In this document: positions 18,267 to 27,044 of the stretch, piece by piece
Position numbering within the stretch: the stretch's first letter is position 1
Layout: each line of letters begins with the position of its first letter
Source: Palsa-504 sp963769715
Lineage (GTDB): Bacteria; Actinomycetota; Actinomycetes; Streptosporangiales; Streptosporangiaceae
Direction: 5' to 3'
Assembly (NCBI GenBank): GCA_963769715.1
Contig: CAVYNE010000020.1
Span: 1-64,000, forward strand
DNA: 64,000 nucleotides
Notes under the pieces: generated by a model
What the model saw: only the letters and a program-made list of their open reading frames with translations
The model's database searches: none
Told to the model about the DNA's origin: nothing
Translations under genes and position numbers: made by a program

Positions 18267-18683
18267 CGAAGAAATGATCCCCTGGCCCAAGGCCGCCAGG
18301 ACCGCGCGGCGCGATGCCGTACGCGGCCACCAGCGCGACGACCTCAGTCCAGCCAATCCCGAGCACCCAGTCACCGGATAAGACCCCGCCCTTGCGCGGG
18401 ATTACCCCGCTAGCACGCGAAGCGAAAACGCAAGTCACATTAGCGGGCGGCAACAAAGCGCGCCAGTGAGCCCGCATAGCCGACCGCGAAAACAATAGCG
18501 TTAAAGGAAAAGCGACTGAACAGTCTTGCCGCAGGTAGAGGCCCTGTTTCAGGGACAGGGCCGCGGACTCGGTCACGGCCGCTCGCTCGCGTCGGCATAG
18601 ACGGCCGCAGCGGGCTCATGTAATGATCCTAAATGGGACGCCGCGTCAACAAAGGAGTTACGCGGCATGGGAGGGGAGAAATA
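18267..18683. other. Gene-free stretch with a small permease-gene remnant
   Basis: 417 bases between the kinase and the beta-helix gene. On the minus strand 18312-18372 resembles the 5-prime end of the TauE/SafE gene at 20984-20930 (separate entry). Otherwise I see no gene. The part from 18400 to 18640 is less GC-rich than its surroundings and presumably carries the promoter of the beta-helix gene. GGAGGGGAG at 18669-18677 is that gene's ribosome site. Confidence 0.5.
18312..18372 (-). pseudogene. Remnant of a TauE/SafE permease 5-prime end
   Basis: The minus strand encodes W-V-L-G-I-G-W-T-E-V-V-A-L-V-A-A-Y, which matches 13 of 17 positions of Q-V-L-G-A-G-W-T-E-A-V-A-L-A-A-A-F at the start of the intact permease gene ending at 21020. 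Similarity stops on both sides. The match could mark an old partial duplication or a decayed second permease. It is short, so chance cannot be fully excluded. Confidence 0.45.
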
Positions 18684-19967
18684 ATGAAGACTCTTTCGAT
18701 CGTAAGAGCGGCCTTGGGGGGCGGCGCGGCAATTCTGGTCGCGGGGCTCCTGGCGGCTGCCCCGGCGGCGCAGGCCTCCACCGGGTCGACGGTGCCCTGC
18801 AAGTCGGCTGCGCTCATCGCTGCGATCAACGCCGCGAACAGGAGCGGCGGCGCGACGATCAACCTCGCCCCGTGGTGCACCTACCACCTGACGGCTGCCA
18901 GCAGCCCCAACCCCCAGTTGGGCGACACCGGGCTGCCCGCAATCGCCAGCTGGATCACCGTGAACGGCTTCCATACCACGATCGCAGGCAACAACAGCAC
19001 CTTCCGCATCTTCCTGGTGACCGGCTCCGGGAACCTGACGCTGCAGGGCCTGACCATCACCGGGGGCAAGACGCCCGGGCCCGGCGGCGGCATCTTCAAC
19101 CTTGAGGGCAGGCTCACCCTGAACCACAGCCGGGTCACCGGTAACGCTTCCGCAGGCGGCATGATGAGCGCCGGCGGCGGCATCGCCTCCGGCACGCTCG
19201 GCGCCGGGCCGCTGGGCACGACCACCCTTAACTTCAGCCAGGTGGACGGCAATACCACCTCGGGCAGCGCGGGCGGCATCTTGAACCATGCCGGAACGCT
19301 GATCCTGAACGCCAGCCAGGTCAACGGCAACACCGCGGCTGGCGGAGGCGGCGGCATCGCCAGCGGCACCGGTGGTAATGGCGGCATCGGCGGCAGCGTC
19401 CTGGTCCTCAACTTCAGCCAGGTGAACGGCAACACCTCTAACGGCGGCCCGATGGCAGGCGCTGGCGGCATCTCCAACGGCGGCACGGCGACCATCAAGT
19501 CCAGCCAGGTCAGCGGCAACACCGCACCCGGTGCCGCCGGCGGTGGCATCCTCAACCACGGCGTGATGACCATCACCGCTAGCCAGGTGAACAACAACAC
19601 GGTTCCCGCTGACATCTCCGGCGACCAGGGCATAGGCGGCGGCATCGCCAATATCAACCTGGGTAACGTCGCCCCCGGCGCCGTCAACGGCGGCGTGCTG
19701 ACCATCACTTTCAGCCAGGTCCGCAACAACGTCGCGTCCGGGCTAGGCGGCGGGATCCTGGAAGCCAGCCCTAACCCAGATGGCACGCTCGGCCCAGGTA
19801 ACCCGCTGACCCTGAAGTTCAGCCTGGTGACGGGCAACTCTGCCGCCCAGGGCGGCGGCATCTACGCCGTCGCGGGCAGTCCGGTGACACTCAAGATCAC
19901 CTTTGTCATCAGGAACGTCCCCGACAACTGCTTCCCGCTGGGAAGCATCGCGGGCTGCAAGAACTAA
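18684..19967 (+). CDS. Secreted right-handed beta-helix (Pmp-like repeat) protein
   Basis: A 427-residue protein with a cleavable signal peptide (K-T-L-S-I-V-R-A-A-L then a hydrophobic core ending A-A-Q-A-S near residue 32). The rest is a run of about ten rungs built on F-S-Q-V-N-G-N-T and G-G-G-I motifs, typical of parallel beta-helix proteins such as polymorphic outer-membrane-like or pectate-lyase-like folds. Only two cysteines lie early and two near the end (C-F and G-C-K-N), which could cap the helix by disulfides. No catalytic residues of a known lyase are evident, so adhesion or surface binding is as likely as enzyme activity. Start ATG at 18684 with GGAGGGGAG upstream. A terminator follows at 19977. 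Confidence 0.78.
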   Translation: MKTLSIVRAALGGGAAILVAGLLAAAPAAQASTGSTVPCKSAALIAAINAANRSGGATINLAPWCTYHLTAASSPNPQLGDTGLPAIASWITVNGFHTTIAGNNSTFRIFLVTGSGNLTLQGLTITGGKTPGPGGGIFNLEGRLTLNHSRVTGNASAGGMMSAGGGIASGTLGAGPLGTTTLNFSQVDGNTTSGSAGGILNHAGTLILNASQVNGNTAAGGGGGIASGTGGNGGIGGSVLVLNFSQVNGNTSNGGPMAGAGGISNGGTATIKSSQVSGNTAPGAAGGGILNHGVMTITASQVNNNTVPADISGDQGIGGGIANINLGNVAPGAVNGGVLTITFSQVRNNVASGLGGGILEASPNPDGTLGPGNPLTLKFSLVTGNSAAQGGGIYAVAGSPVTLKITFVIRNVPDNCFPLGSIAGCKN

Positions 19968-19976
19968 GAATCCGCC

Positions 19977-20019
19977 CCGGCCCGGAATCACGCAGCTCGC
20001 CCGCCGGATTCCGGGCCGG
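19977..20019 (+). terminator. Hairpin terminator after the beta-helix gene
   Basis: Perfect 12-base arms at 19977-19988 and 20008-20019, 19-base loop, starting 9 bases after the stop codon. No T-tract. Confidence 0.6.
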
Positions 20020-20192
20020 AAGGATCTGGCCCAGAACGCATAGAGCTACCTACGGGACGACGGCATCACGACCAGGTCATCGAGGATGACTTATCGGCTG
20101 ATGTTTCCGGATCGGGTTCCAGCTCGCCGCCGTGCCCCCACGCGCTGGCCGACTTGGCCCAGGGCTGACCAGCTTGGCTGCCGGCGGCGGGG

Positions 20193-21020
20193 TCACTTCA
20201 ACCCGGACCATAGGTACTGGACGGCGATGGCGATGGCGAGGATGCCGAGGATGCGGCGGATCAGGGTGTCCGGGAGCCGGGACTGCATCCGGGCGCCGGT
20301 GTAGCCGCCGGCGATGCCGCCGATGCCCAGCGCGATGCCGGTGGGCCAGTTCGGGGCGACCGGGCCCTCGCTGATGGACAAGATGGTGAACGTGATCACG
20401 CCGGCGAGGGAGGTCACGAAGGTGGAGGCCAGGGCGGCCGGGGCGACTTCGGAGGCCGGGCGGCCGGATCCGATCAAGATGGGCGAGAGGATTGCGCCGC
20501 CGCCGATCCCGTAGATGCCGCCGACACAGCCGGTCAGGGCGGCCAGGAAGATCAGCACGGGGGCCGGGATCTGGCGGGCCGGGCGGGCCGGGTCGCGGTC
20601 GCGGGCGGGCCGGGTGGCGGCCAGCCAGATGCCGAGCGGCAGCAGCAGGGCGGTGATCATCAGGTCGAAGACGCGCGGGCCGGGAACCAGCTCGACGCGG
20701 ATGATGGATCCGGTGATCACGCCGGGCAGGGTCCCGATGATCAGGAGCAGGGCCAGCCGCCCGCCGGTCTGGTGCTGCCGCCGGTACCGGTACAGCGCCC
20801 CGGGCGTGGAGACCACGTTGTAGAGCAGGTTGGTGGGGGTAACGGCCGGGCTGGGCGTGCCCAGCACGCTGACCTGGAACGGGAGCAGCAGGACCGCTCC
20901 GGAGATGCCCGCCGGGGTGGCCACGGCGGAGACGGTGAAGGCCGCCGCCAGGGCCACGGCCTCGGTCCACCCAGCGCCGAGCACCTGGCCACAGTAACTG
21001 GCTCCGGGCCGCCCGCGCAC
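20193..21020 (-). CDS. TauE/SafE family sulfite/anion permease
   Basis: A 275-residue membrane protein with seven or eight hydrophobic segments in the duplicated TauE/SafE arrangement: the first repeat has A-T-P-A-G-I-S-G-A-V-L-L-L-P-F and P-T-N-L-L-Y-N-V, and the second has C-V-G-G-I-Y-G-I-G-G-G-A-I-L-S-P. These glycine-rich loops are the family signature. Members export or import sulfite, sulfoacetate and other small anions. The sulfite-oxidase-like enzyme 8 kb upstream makes sulfur oxyanions a reasonable guess. Start GTG at 21020; the GTG at 20984 (V-L-G-A-G-W-T-E) is an alternative. Downstream of its stop, 20020-20192 has no gene. Confidence 0.83.
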   Translation of the reverse strand: MRGRPGASYCGQVLGAGWTEAVALAAAFTVSAVATPAGISGAVLLLPFQVSVLGTPSPAVTPTNLLYNVVSTPGALYRYRRQHQTGGRLALLLIIGTLPGVITGSIIRVELVPGPRVFDLMITALLLPLGIWLAATRPARDRDPARPARQIPAPVLIFLAALTGCVGGIYGIGGGAILSPILIGSGRPASEVAPAALASTFVTSLAGVITFTILSISEGPVAPNWPTGIALGIGGIAGGYTGARMQSRLPDTLIRRILGILAIAIAVQYLWSGLK

Positions 21021-21428
21021 CTGATGACTGGCAAGTTTGCGCAGGTCAAGTACTGTTAGCGGGTCGGGGTGCGGCTGCCTTGCCCGGCCGGGCGCGGCTC
21101 ATATCGCCGTCGCATCGGCTGGTATGGCGTGGTGCTGTGGTGGCTGTTTCAGGCGGTCTCTGGTGCCGCCGGGAAGATGCGAACGCAGCCGGGGGGACCG
21201 TTACCGTGATCGGTTCGCCGGCCTGCGGGCGGAGCGATTCGAGGTCTCGGTGCAGCAGTAGCGCGGTCAGGGGCGGGTCGGCGGCCAGGCGAGTCAGACA
21301 TGCGGGGATGATAGTAGGACACCAGAGCCCGGCCAGGTCAAAACGAGGATCAGCAGCGTATCCCTGCGACTAGTGCCGATCGTGCAGCCATTACTACGCC
21401 CCCCTAGGAGTGGGCGGAGGTTCTAGAG
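21021..21428. other. Intergenic stretch without a convincing gene
   Basis: 408 bases between the permease start and the epimerase stop. Short open frames here (for example 21037-21261 on the plus strand) have atypical composition and no family resemblance. I see no hairpin, repeat or RNA signature that I could defend; the left end must contain the permease promoter. Confidence 0.4.
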
Positions 21429-22541
21429 CTAGGAGCGGATGGAGCCTGCTAGAGCGGGCTCGCGGAGGGGGGCCTGGGCGAATTCGGCGATGCCCTCGGC
21501 GAAGCGCGTCTGCGCGCGGAAGCCGAGGTCGCGGGCGGCGGTGGCGGGAGAGGCCACGATGTGCCGCACGTCGCCGAGGCGGTACTCACCGGTCACCACG
21601 GGCTCGATGTCGCCGAACGCGACGCCCAGGGCGCCGGCCATCTCGCCCACCGTGTGCGGCTCGCCGCTGGCGACGTTGTAGCACCGCAGCCCGCCCGCCC
21701 CAGCCGCTGTGGCAGCCTCTGCGCCCGGCGCGTTGCCGACCGTCCGGTCGACCGCCTCCAGGGCCAGCAGGTTGGCGCGGGCCACGTCACGGACGTGCAC
21801 GAAGTCGCGGCGCTGGCCGCCGTCTTCGAACACCCGCGGCGGCAGGCCGTTCTCCAGGCAGGAGCGGAAGATGGCGGCCACTCCCGAGTACGGGGTGTCG
21901 CGCGGCATCCGCGGGCCGTACACGTTGTGGTAACGCAGCCCGATCGCAGCCCCTCCGGTTAGCCGCGCCCAACTCGCCGCTAGGTGCTCCTGCGCCACCT
22001 TGCTCGCGGCGTAGGCGTTGCGCGGGTCAAGCGGCGCGTCCTCGGCGACCGTCGCCGTGGTGAGCGGCTGCGCGCAGCGCGGGCAGCGCGGCTCGAAGCG
22101 GCCCGCGGCCAGGTCGCCCGGATCCCGGGGCGACGGCCGGACCCGGCCGTGCGCGGCGCAGTCGTAGGCCCCCTCGCCGTAGACGACCATCGAGGAAGCG
22201 AAGACCAGCCGCGGTATGCCGTGCCGGCCCATGGCCTCCAGCAGCACCGCGGTGCCGGTGACGTTGACGTCCGCGTAGGCGGGCAGGTCGGAGAGGTCCA
22301 CGCCCAGCCCGACCAGGGCGGCTTGGTGGCATACCGCGTCCATCCCGGCCAGCGCCTCGTCCACCGCGGCCGGGTCGCGCACGTCGCCGACGACCAGATC
22401 GTCCGGGACGTGATCGGGCCTGCCGTTGTGCACGGCGGGCGTGAGGGAATCCAGGCCGCGGACCTCATGGCCCGCCGCCCGCATGGTCTCGGCGATGTGC
22501 GATCCGATGAAGCCGGCCGCACCTGTGACTAGAACGCGCAT
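21429..22541 (-). CDS. NAD-dependent nucleotide-sugar epimerase/dehydratase with CxxC insertion
   Basis: A 370-residue extended short-chain dehydrogenase. The NAD loop is G-A-A-G-F-I-G-S-H at residue 7, the active-site Ser is in F-A-S-S-M-V-V-Y-G, and Y-A-A-S-K supplies the catalytic Tyr and Lys near residue 180. Between them an insertion holds Y-D-C and R-C-P-R-C, which could bind zinc. The R-Y-H-N-V-Y-G-P and R-D-F-V-H-V-R-D-V blocks fit UDP-glucose/GalNAc 4-epimerase-like enzymes. Start ATG at 22541 (M-R-V-L-V-T-G). It is divergent from the glycosyltransferase at 22667 with 125 bases between, which presumably holds both promoters. Confidence 0.87.
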   Translation of the reverse strand: MRVLVTGAAGFIGSHIAETMRAAGHEVRGLDSLTPAVHNGRPDHVPDDLVVGDVRDPAAVDEALAGMDAVCHQAALVGLGVDLSDLPAYADVNVTGTAVLLEAMGRHGIPRLVFASSMVVYGEGAYDCAAHGRVRPSPRDPGDLAAGRFEPRCPRCAQPLTTATVAEDAPLDPRNAYAASKVAQEHLAASWARLTGGAAIGLRYHNVYGPRMPRDTPYSGVAAIFRSCLENGLPPRVFEDGGQRRDFVHVRDVARANLLALEAVDRTVGNAPGAEAATAAGAGGLRCYNVASGEPHTVGEMAGALGVAFGDIEPVVTGEYRLGDVRHIVASPATAARDLGFRAQTRFAEGIAEFAQAPLREPALAGSIRS

Positions 22542-22666
22542 GACTGTAGCCAACCATGTGATTACCGCTGGTCGGCCGCGCCGGCGGAGACCGTCACAGG
22601 TTCGTAAGGGCCGATCAGCCACTTTACGGACCTAAATCGCCTGCCGCGCAAGTACTGTCTGGCGCC

Positions 22667-23368
22667 ATGGAAATCGATGTCGTCCTGCCGTGCCTCAACG
22701 AGGCAGGCGCACTCCCCTGGGTGCTGTCCCGGATGCCGTCCGGCTACCGGCCCATTGTCGCGGACAACGGCTCTACCGATGGCTCGGCTGCCATCGCCGC
22801 AGCCTATGGGGCGCACGTCGTGCCCGTCCCGCAGCGCGGTTTCGGCGCCGCATGTCACGCCGGGCTGCTCGCGGCGAGCAGCAACATCGTCTGCGTCATG
22901 GACGCGGACGCCTCCTTCGACCCCGGTGACCTGCCCCGGGTGTCGGACCCGGTAGCGGCCGGCGATGCCGACCTCATGCTGGGGCGGCGGTCGGTCCAGG
23001 GCAAGGGCGCCTGGCCACTGCACGCCAGGATCGGCAACCGGGTGCTGGCCGCCGAGCTGCGCCGCCGTATCGGCGTCCCGGTGCGGGATCTCGGCCCGAT
23101 GCGCGCCGCCCGGCGGGAGGCCCTGCTGGCCCTGCCGATGTCGGACCGGCGGTTCGGCTACCCGCTCGAGATGGTAGTGCGCGCCGCTGAGGCGGGCTGG
23201 CGGATCACAGAAACCGATGTGCCGTACTACCCGCGGACCGGCAAGTCGAAGGTCACCGGCACGCTGGGCGGCACGGTGCGGACCGTGCGGGACATGCGGC
23301 GGGTGCTCGCCTCCATCGCGACGCCGGCCTCGTCAGTGCCAGCCTTGTCCGGGCAGGCCTCGTCGTGA
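22667..23368 (+). CDS. Family 2 glycosyltransferase
   Basis: A 233-residue GT-A fold transferase. The nucleotide-sugar site has V-V-L-P-C-L-N-E at residue 5, D-N-G-S-T-D-G-S near residue 34, and the metal-binding D-A-D-A-S-F near residue 84. The acceptor half includes R-D-L-G-P-M-R-A and F-G-Y-P-L-E-M. It has no membrane helices, resembling DolP-mannose/glucose-type soluble transferases. It overlaps the next gene by GTGA at 23365-23368. Together with the epimerase and GT-C enzyme it suggests assembly of a cell-surface glycan or glycolipid. Confidence 0.87.
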   Translation: MEIDVVLPCLNEAGALPWVLSRMPSGYRPIVADNGSTDGSAAIAAAYGAHVVPVPQRGFGAACHAGLLAASSNIVCVMDADASFDPGDLPRVSDPVAAGDADLMLGRRSVQGKGAWPLHARIGNRVLAAELRRRIGVPVRDLGPMRAARREALLALPMSDRRFGYPLEMVVRAAEAGWRITETDVPYYPRTGKSKVTGTLGGTVRTVRDMRRVLASIATPASSVPALSGQASS

Positions 23369-24144
23369 CCGGCGACATCTACCTGGGCAGGCACCGGCGC
23401 GACGGTGCCCTGAGAGGCCTCGGAGCGGCTGGCGCGGCGAGCCCTGACGCGCGGGCCTGGAGCCGGGCCGGGCGCCTGCTGCCGGCGCAGGTCGTGGTGA
23501 TCGCCAAGGAACCCGTTCCCGGCCGGGTGAAGACCCGGCTCACGCCGCCGTTCACGCCGGAGGAGGCGGCCGCCCTGGCGGAGGCGGCCCTGACCGACAC
23601 GCTGGCGGCCGTGGCGGACACCACCGTCGCCCGCCGGGTGCTCGCCCTGGACGGGACGCCCGGGCGCTGGCTGCCGCCCGGATTCGACGTGATCGGGCAG
23701 CGCGGCGCGGGTCTGGATGAGCGCATCGCCTGGGCGCTCGCCGACACCAGGGTGACGCTGCCGCTGCCCGTGGTGCTGATCGGGATGGACACCCCGCAGG
23801 TGACACCGGGCCTGCTGGCGGCGGCCGTCGGGCCGCTGGTGTCCAGGGCCGCCGACGCCACGTTCGGCATGGCCGAGGACGGCGGCTTCTGGCTGCTCGG
23901 ATTGCGGGAGGTCGATCCCGCCCTCATACTCGGCGTCCCGATGTCGCAGCCGGACACCGGACCCCGGCAGCTGGCCCGGCTGGAACAGGCCGGACTCCGG
24001 GTCCGGATGCTGCCGGAACTCACCGACGTGGACACGGTCGCCGAAGCCGAGCGCATCGCCGCCGTGACGCCAGGCTCCCGGTTCGCGGCCTGTATGGCCA
24101 GGCTGCGCGCCGGTGCGGAGCAGGCGGTCGCGGCCGCCCGGTGA
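23365..24144 (+). CDS. DUF2064 / TIGR04282 family glycosyltransferase-like protein
   Basis: A 259-residue protein of the DUF2064 family, often labelled arsenosugar-biosynthesis glycosyltransferase (TIGR04282) although most members are uncharacterised. Typical blocks: V-V-V-I-A-K-E-P-V-P-G-R-V-K-T-R-L near residue 44, G-M-D-T-P-Q-V near residue 140, and E-D-G-G-F-W-L-L-G-L. The first 35 residues are a low-complexity leader that may be noncoding; a later start is possible. GTG at 23365 overlaps the GT2 stop, so the two are co-translated. No arsenic genes are seen in the window, so the named pathway is doubtful here. Confidence 0.82.
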   Translation: MTGDIYLGRHRRDGALRGLGAAGAASPDARAWSRAGRLLPAQVVVIAKEPVPGRVKTRLTPPFTPEEAAALAEAALTDTLAAVADTTVARRVLALDGTPGRWLPPGFDVIGQRGAGLDERIAWALADTRVTLPLPVVLIGMDTPQVTPGLLAAAVGPLVSRAADATFGMAEDGGFWLLGLREVDPALILGVPMSQPDTGPRQLARLEQAGLRVRMLPELTDVDTVAEAERIAAVTPGSRFAACMARLRAGAEQAVAAAR

Positions 24145-24364
24145 AGACACTTCCGCCGGTTCGGAACACGCTGGTAGCCGCGGGTGGTTAAATAGTTCTG
24201 GTTGCACGAAGTTCGTGTACGTGTCACAGCGCCTGCGAAATTCTGACCGCGGGCGTCTGCATTCCAGAACGCCCGGCCCGCCAGGGCAGTCCACATGGGC
24301 AGTGGTCGCAGCAACCCGGGGCACACGACCGTGGTTCCCGAAATCGTCTCAGTAGGAGAAGTAC

Positions 24365-24568
24365 ATGCCTCAGGGCACCGTGAAGTGGTTCAACTCGGAC
24401 AAGGGCTATGGTTTCATCGCCCCGGACGACGGCTCGGCCGACGTCTTCGTCCACCACTCCACCATCAAGATCGACGGCTTCCGCACCCTTCAGGAGAACC
24501 AGCGGGTTGAGTACACCGCTGGGCGCGGCCCGAAGGGCCCGCAGGCGGAAGAAGTGCACCCGCTGTAA
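24365..24568 (+). CDS. cspA: Cold-shock domain protein
   Basis: A 67-residue single cold-shock domain: G-T-V-K-W-F-N and K-G-Y-G-F-I-A-P-D are RNP1-type surfaces and D-V-F-V-H-H-S is RNP2. It binds single-stranded RNA and DNA as an RNA chaperone. The start is ATG at 24365 with TAGGAGAAG just upstream. The 220-base stretch before it (24145-24364) has no gene and ends in a leader that may fold, as in other csp genes, though I cannot show this. A strong terminator follows at 24586. Confidence 0.95.
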   Translation: MPQGTVKWFNSDKGYGFIAPDDGSADVFVHHSTIKIDGFRTLQENQRVEYTAGRGPKGPQAEEVHPL

Positions 24569-24585
24569 CACGTCACACGAGCAGC

Positions 24586-24615
24586 TGCGGGGCGGTCCTT
24601 CGGGACCGCCCCGCA
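24586..24615. terminator. Strong hairpin terminator after the cold-shock gene
   Basis: Perfect 13-base arms (24586-24598 and 24603-24615) closed by a TTCG tetraloop. It lies between convergent genes (cold-shock protein and L,D-transpeptidase) and may serve both. Confidence 0.85.
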
Positions 24616-24632
24616 GTGCTGTTCACGGGTAT

Positions 24633-25973
24633 CTAGGCCACGGGGCCGGTGACGGTGACGAGACTGCCGTAAGTCAGGTACGGCCACGCCTTCTTGGCGG
24701 CGTCCCAGGGCAGCTCGACGCAGCCCAGGCTCTGGTAAGAGCCGTAGCTGTAGCGCGAGAAGTAGTGCACGGCGTCGCCGCCGTTGAAGTAGGACACGTA
24801 GTAGACCGGGTCGGCGTACTTACTTCCGTCCGGGTTGGTGCCCTGCATGACCTGGTAGTAGTACCGCAGGTACACCGGGAAGGTGCCGTCCACGGTGGGG
24901 GACGCGGGGATGCCGGTGTTCGACGGGCTGCTGAATACCAGGCTGCCGTTGTGCCAGATTCTCAGGTTCTCCGGGGAATTCTGGCTGGCGAGCGCGTAGG
25001 TGTAGCCATTGGGGTTGTGCTTGCCCTGTGCCACCGCGGTGAGCAGGCCCGACCATACGGTGTGGCCAGCGCTACCGTCCATGGTCAGGCCGTGGACCGA
25101 CTCGAAGGCCCGGATCGCGCCGACTTGAAGCATGTTGGCCGAGCCGGCCTTCCACTGCTGCTTCAGGTTCCACGGGTAGCTGCCCTGCCAGCTGAAGGCT
25201 CCGGCGGGCGCGCTGTAGGCGGCGGAGAGCTCGGCCCTGGCGTTGGCCGGGCTGATCGCCGGGTGCGACGTGGACGTCCAGGTCATCGGCAGGTACCCGA
25301 GCTGGGCGAGCAGCTGCTGCAGGCGCATGGTGCTGAACGAGCCGGTGGTGAAGCTCTGGCTCAGGTCAGAGCCGAGAGTTCCGCCGGTGCCCGCTTTTGC
25401 TCCCGCGGCTGACATCACGCCCGGCAGGCCGCCGGGGATCTTCAGCGTGACACGGGTGTTCTCGAAGTACCCCACCGTGGGGGTGAAGACCGCGGCGTCG
25501 CCCTGGATCGTCCAGTGGCCCGCGATCGAAGGGGACAGGGTCGGCATCGGTGAACTCGCGGCCAGCGGCGCGGAGAACTGCACCCGGATGGGGCTGGCGC
25601 CATTGGCGCCCCGCGCGCCCGCGGCGGGGGTGACCGAGACTAGCTGCAGGTCGGCCGCGGGCTGTAGCGGCTTGTGCGTGGTCGCCGGGGCGGCCGACGA
25701 CACCAGGGAAGCGTGGCTTCCCGGAGACGCGAACGCCACGATCGCTACGCCGGCGCCGAGAACGAGCGCGGCGCTGCTGGCGGTCAGGGCCGCCCAGCGC
25801 TTCTTGGTCGACTTAGGGGCACCGGAGGCCGCACTTCGCTGCCAGATCCGTTTAGCTGCGGAAGTCTCGCCAGTCGCCTTAGCTGCGGAAGTCTCGCCAG
25901 TCGCCTTAGCTGCGGAAGTCTCGCCAGTGGCCGGCAATGTCGGCTGTCTGCGGAACCATCCGGATCCCGACAC
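24633..25973 (-). CDS. L,D-transpeptidase (YkuD) with N-terminal anchor and Ig-like domain
   Basis: A 446-residue envelope protein. Residues 1-60 are cytoplasmic and hold three copies of A-T-G-E-T-S-A-A-K; one membrane helix follows near 60-82 (A-A-L-V-L-G-A-G-V-A-I). An Ig-like domain (S-V-T-P-A-A-G-A..P-I-R-V-Q-F-S) and a peptidoglycan-binding-like segment (L-Q-Q-L-L-A-Q-L-G-Y-L-P) precede the YkuD domain, whose catalytic motif is H-Y-F-S..S-L-G-C-V-E-L-P, with the Cys near residue 423. These enzymes form 3-3 crosslinks in peptidoglycan. A second such gene lies at 33191. Confidence 0.87.
   Translation of the reverse strand: MSGSGWFRRQPTLPATGETSAAKATGETSAAKATGETSAAKRIWQRSAASGAPKSTKKRWAALTASSAALVLGAGVAIVAFASPGSHASLVSSAAPATTHKPLQPAADLQLVSVTPAAGARGANGASPIRVQFSAPLAASSPMPTLSPSIAGHWTIQGDAAVFTPTVGYFENTRVTLKIPGGLPGVMSAAGAKAGTGGTLGSDLSQSFTTGSFSTMRLQQLLAQLGYLPMTWTSTSHPAISPANARAELSAAYSAPAGAFSWQGSYPWNLKQQWKAGSANMLQVGAIRAFESVHGLTMDGSAGHTVWSGLLTAVAQGKHNPNGYTYALASQNSPENLRIWHNGSLVFSSPSNTGIPASPTVDGTFPVYLRYYYQVMQGTNPDGSKYADPVYYVSYFNGGDAVHYFSRYSYGSYQSLGCVELPWDAAKKAWPYLTYGSLVTVTGPVA
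25854..25928. repeat. 27-base tandem repeat inside the L,D-transpeptidase gene
   Basis: Units at 25854-25880 and 25881-25907, with a third partial copy to about 25928. Each unit encodes A-T-G-E-T-S-A-A-K on the minus strand. Near-identity of the copies points to recent expansion. Confidence 0.85.
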
Positions 25974-26840
25974 GGCACCGTCCCCTCAAACGTGATTCCA
26001 CAATTGGACAAAAGTAAAGGCCGGAACTCTCGAAGCAAGCAAGATCAGATAACGACTCCTCCTACACAGACGCGTACGCGCAGGAAAAGGTTGCCGCCCT
26101 CAGCCGGTCTCCGCCCGCCGGCGAGGCGTGCTGACCCGGTCTCGGTTCGTTGCTGTCGGTAATCATATGAACGCGCGCTAGCCATGGATTGGCCAGCACC
26201 TACTCAACCTTACCCAGCCACCGCGACCGGCAAGCCAGGCGACGTGGACCCCGACGGCCGCCGCCCGGTGGCGGAACCCCGCCGTCCCGCCCCAGGCCTC
26301 CCAGAGTCCTGCCGATAGTCCTGCCGAGGCGACCGCCGAACGGGCCGCAATGAGCCGTCTCGCAGCACGTCCTGGCCATTCTCCGCTGGCCGGATCCCGC
26401 CGCCGCAGCAGTTATCAGCGGGAATTCATAATCCAGCGATAATGGTTAACTGCGGTAATGCGCGGCTCGGCGAATGGCCTGGGCCAGTCGCCGTGCATGT
26501 CCCGGTCACGGGACCTGCGGCAGGCTAATTAGCGGGGCGCCTGCGGGCTGCCGTATTCCATCTCGGAATACGGTGACCGCCGCCGCGGCCGCCTGCAGGC
26601 AGCCGGCTGCGCAGCGAATCATCAGCCGTTCCAGGCCACCGGCCGCGGTCGGCCTTCCTCGCCGCCGACCAGTCGCTAGACAGGTACTGGACAGGCGATA
26701 CCGCCGTGACCTGCCAGGCGGGCTACGCAGGCCGCAGCTCGTAACCTCCCCGCAATATCTGCTGGTCACTGTGAGAGCCGTAATAACTACTGAACGTCCT
26801 CAAGATCGGCCTGACAGCGGGGCCGCACGGCCCGCTCGTC
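25974..26840. other. Long gene-free region
   Basis: 867 bases without a gene I can support. An open frame at 26474-26899 has no family resemblance and unusual amino-acid use. The right flank, from 26841, is the conserved upstream element of the gene at 27045. The left end should contain the L,D-transpeptidase promoter. GC content looks lower around 26000-26060 and 26420-26460. Confidence 0.45.
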
Positions 26841-27044
26841 TATCACGGAGCAATCTCGGTTTGCGTAGCTGTCTCTTCACCTGCGGCGTAAGGACTTAGC
26901 AATGAATTACAAAGGTTTCGGCGTGGCTTCAGCCAAAAAACCGGACAAAATACGAATCCGGGGAATTCCCTAATCTCGCCAGCACCCCGGGTCTAGCGTG
27001 ATCCATCGGGAGCGTCACAGCGGACATCCATGGAGGTGGATTGA
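26841..27044 (+). repeat. Duplicated upstream element, copy A
   Basis: About 200 bases that resemble 28841-29052 and lead into the paralogous gene. Shared blocks include TATCACGG, CAATCTCGGT, G-TAAGGACTTAGCAATG, AGGTTTCGGCG, CGGGTCTA and the TGGAGGTG ribosome site. Conservation outside the coding region suggests that promoter and leader signals were duplicated with the gene. Confidence 0.75.

Noticed and set aside
26474..26899. Plus-strand open frame of 141 codons in the long gap
   Set aside because: No recognisable domain, atypical composition, no ribosome site, and it runs into the conserved upstream element of the next gene.
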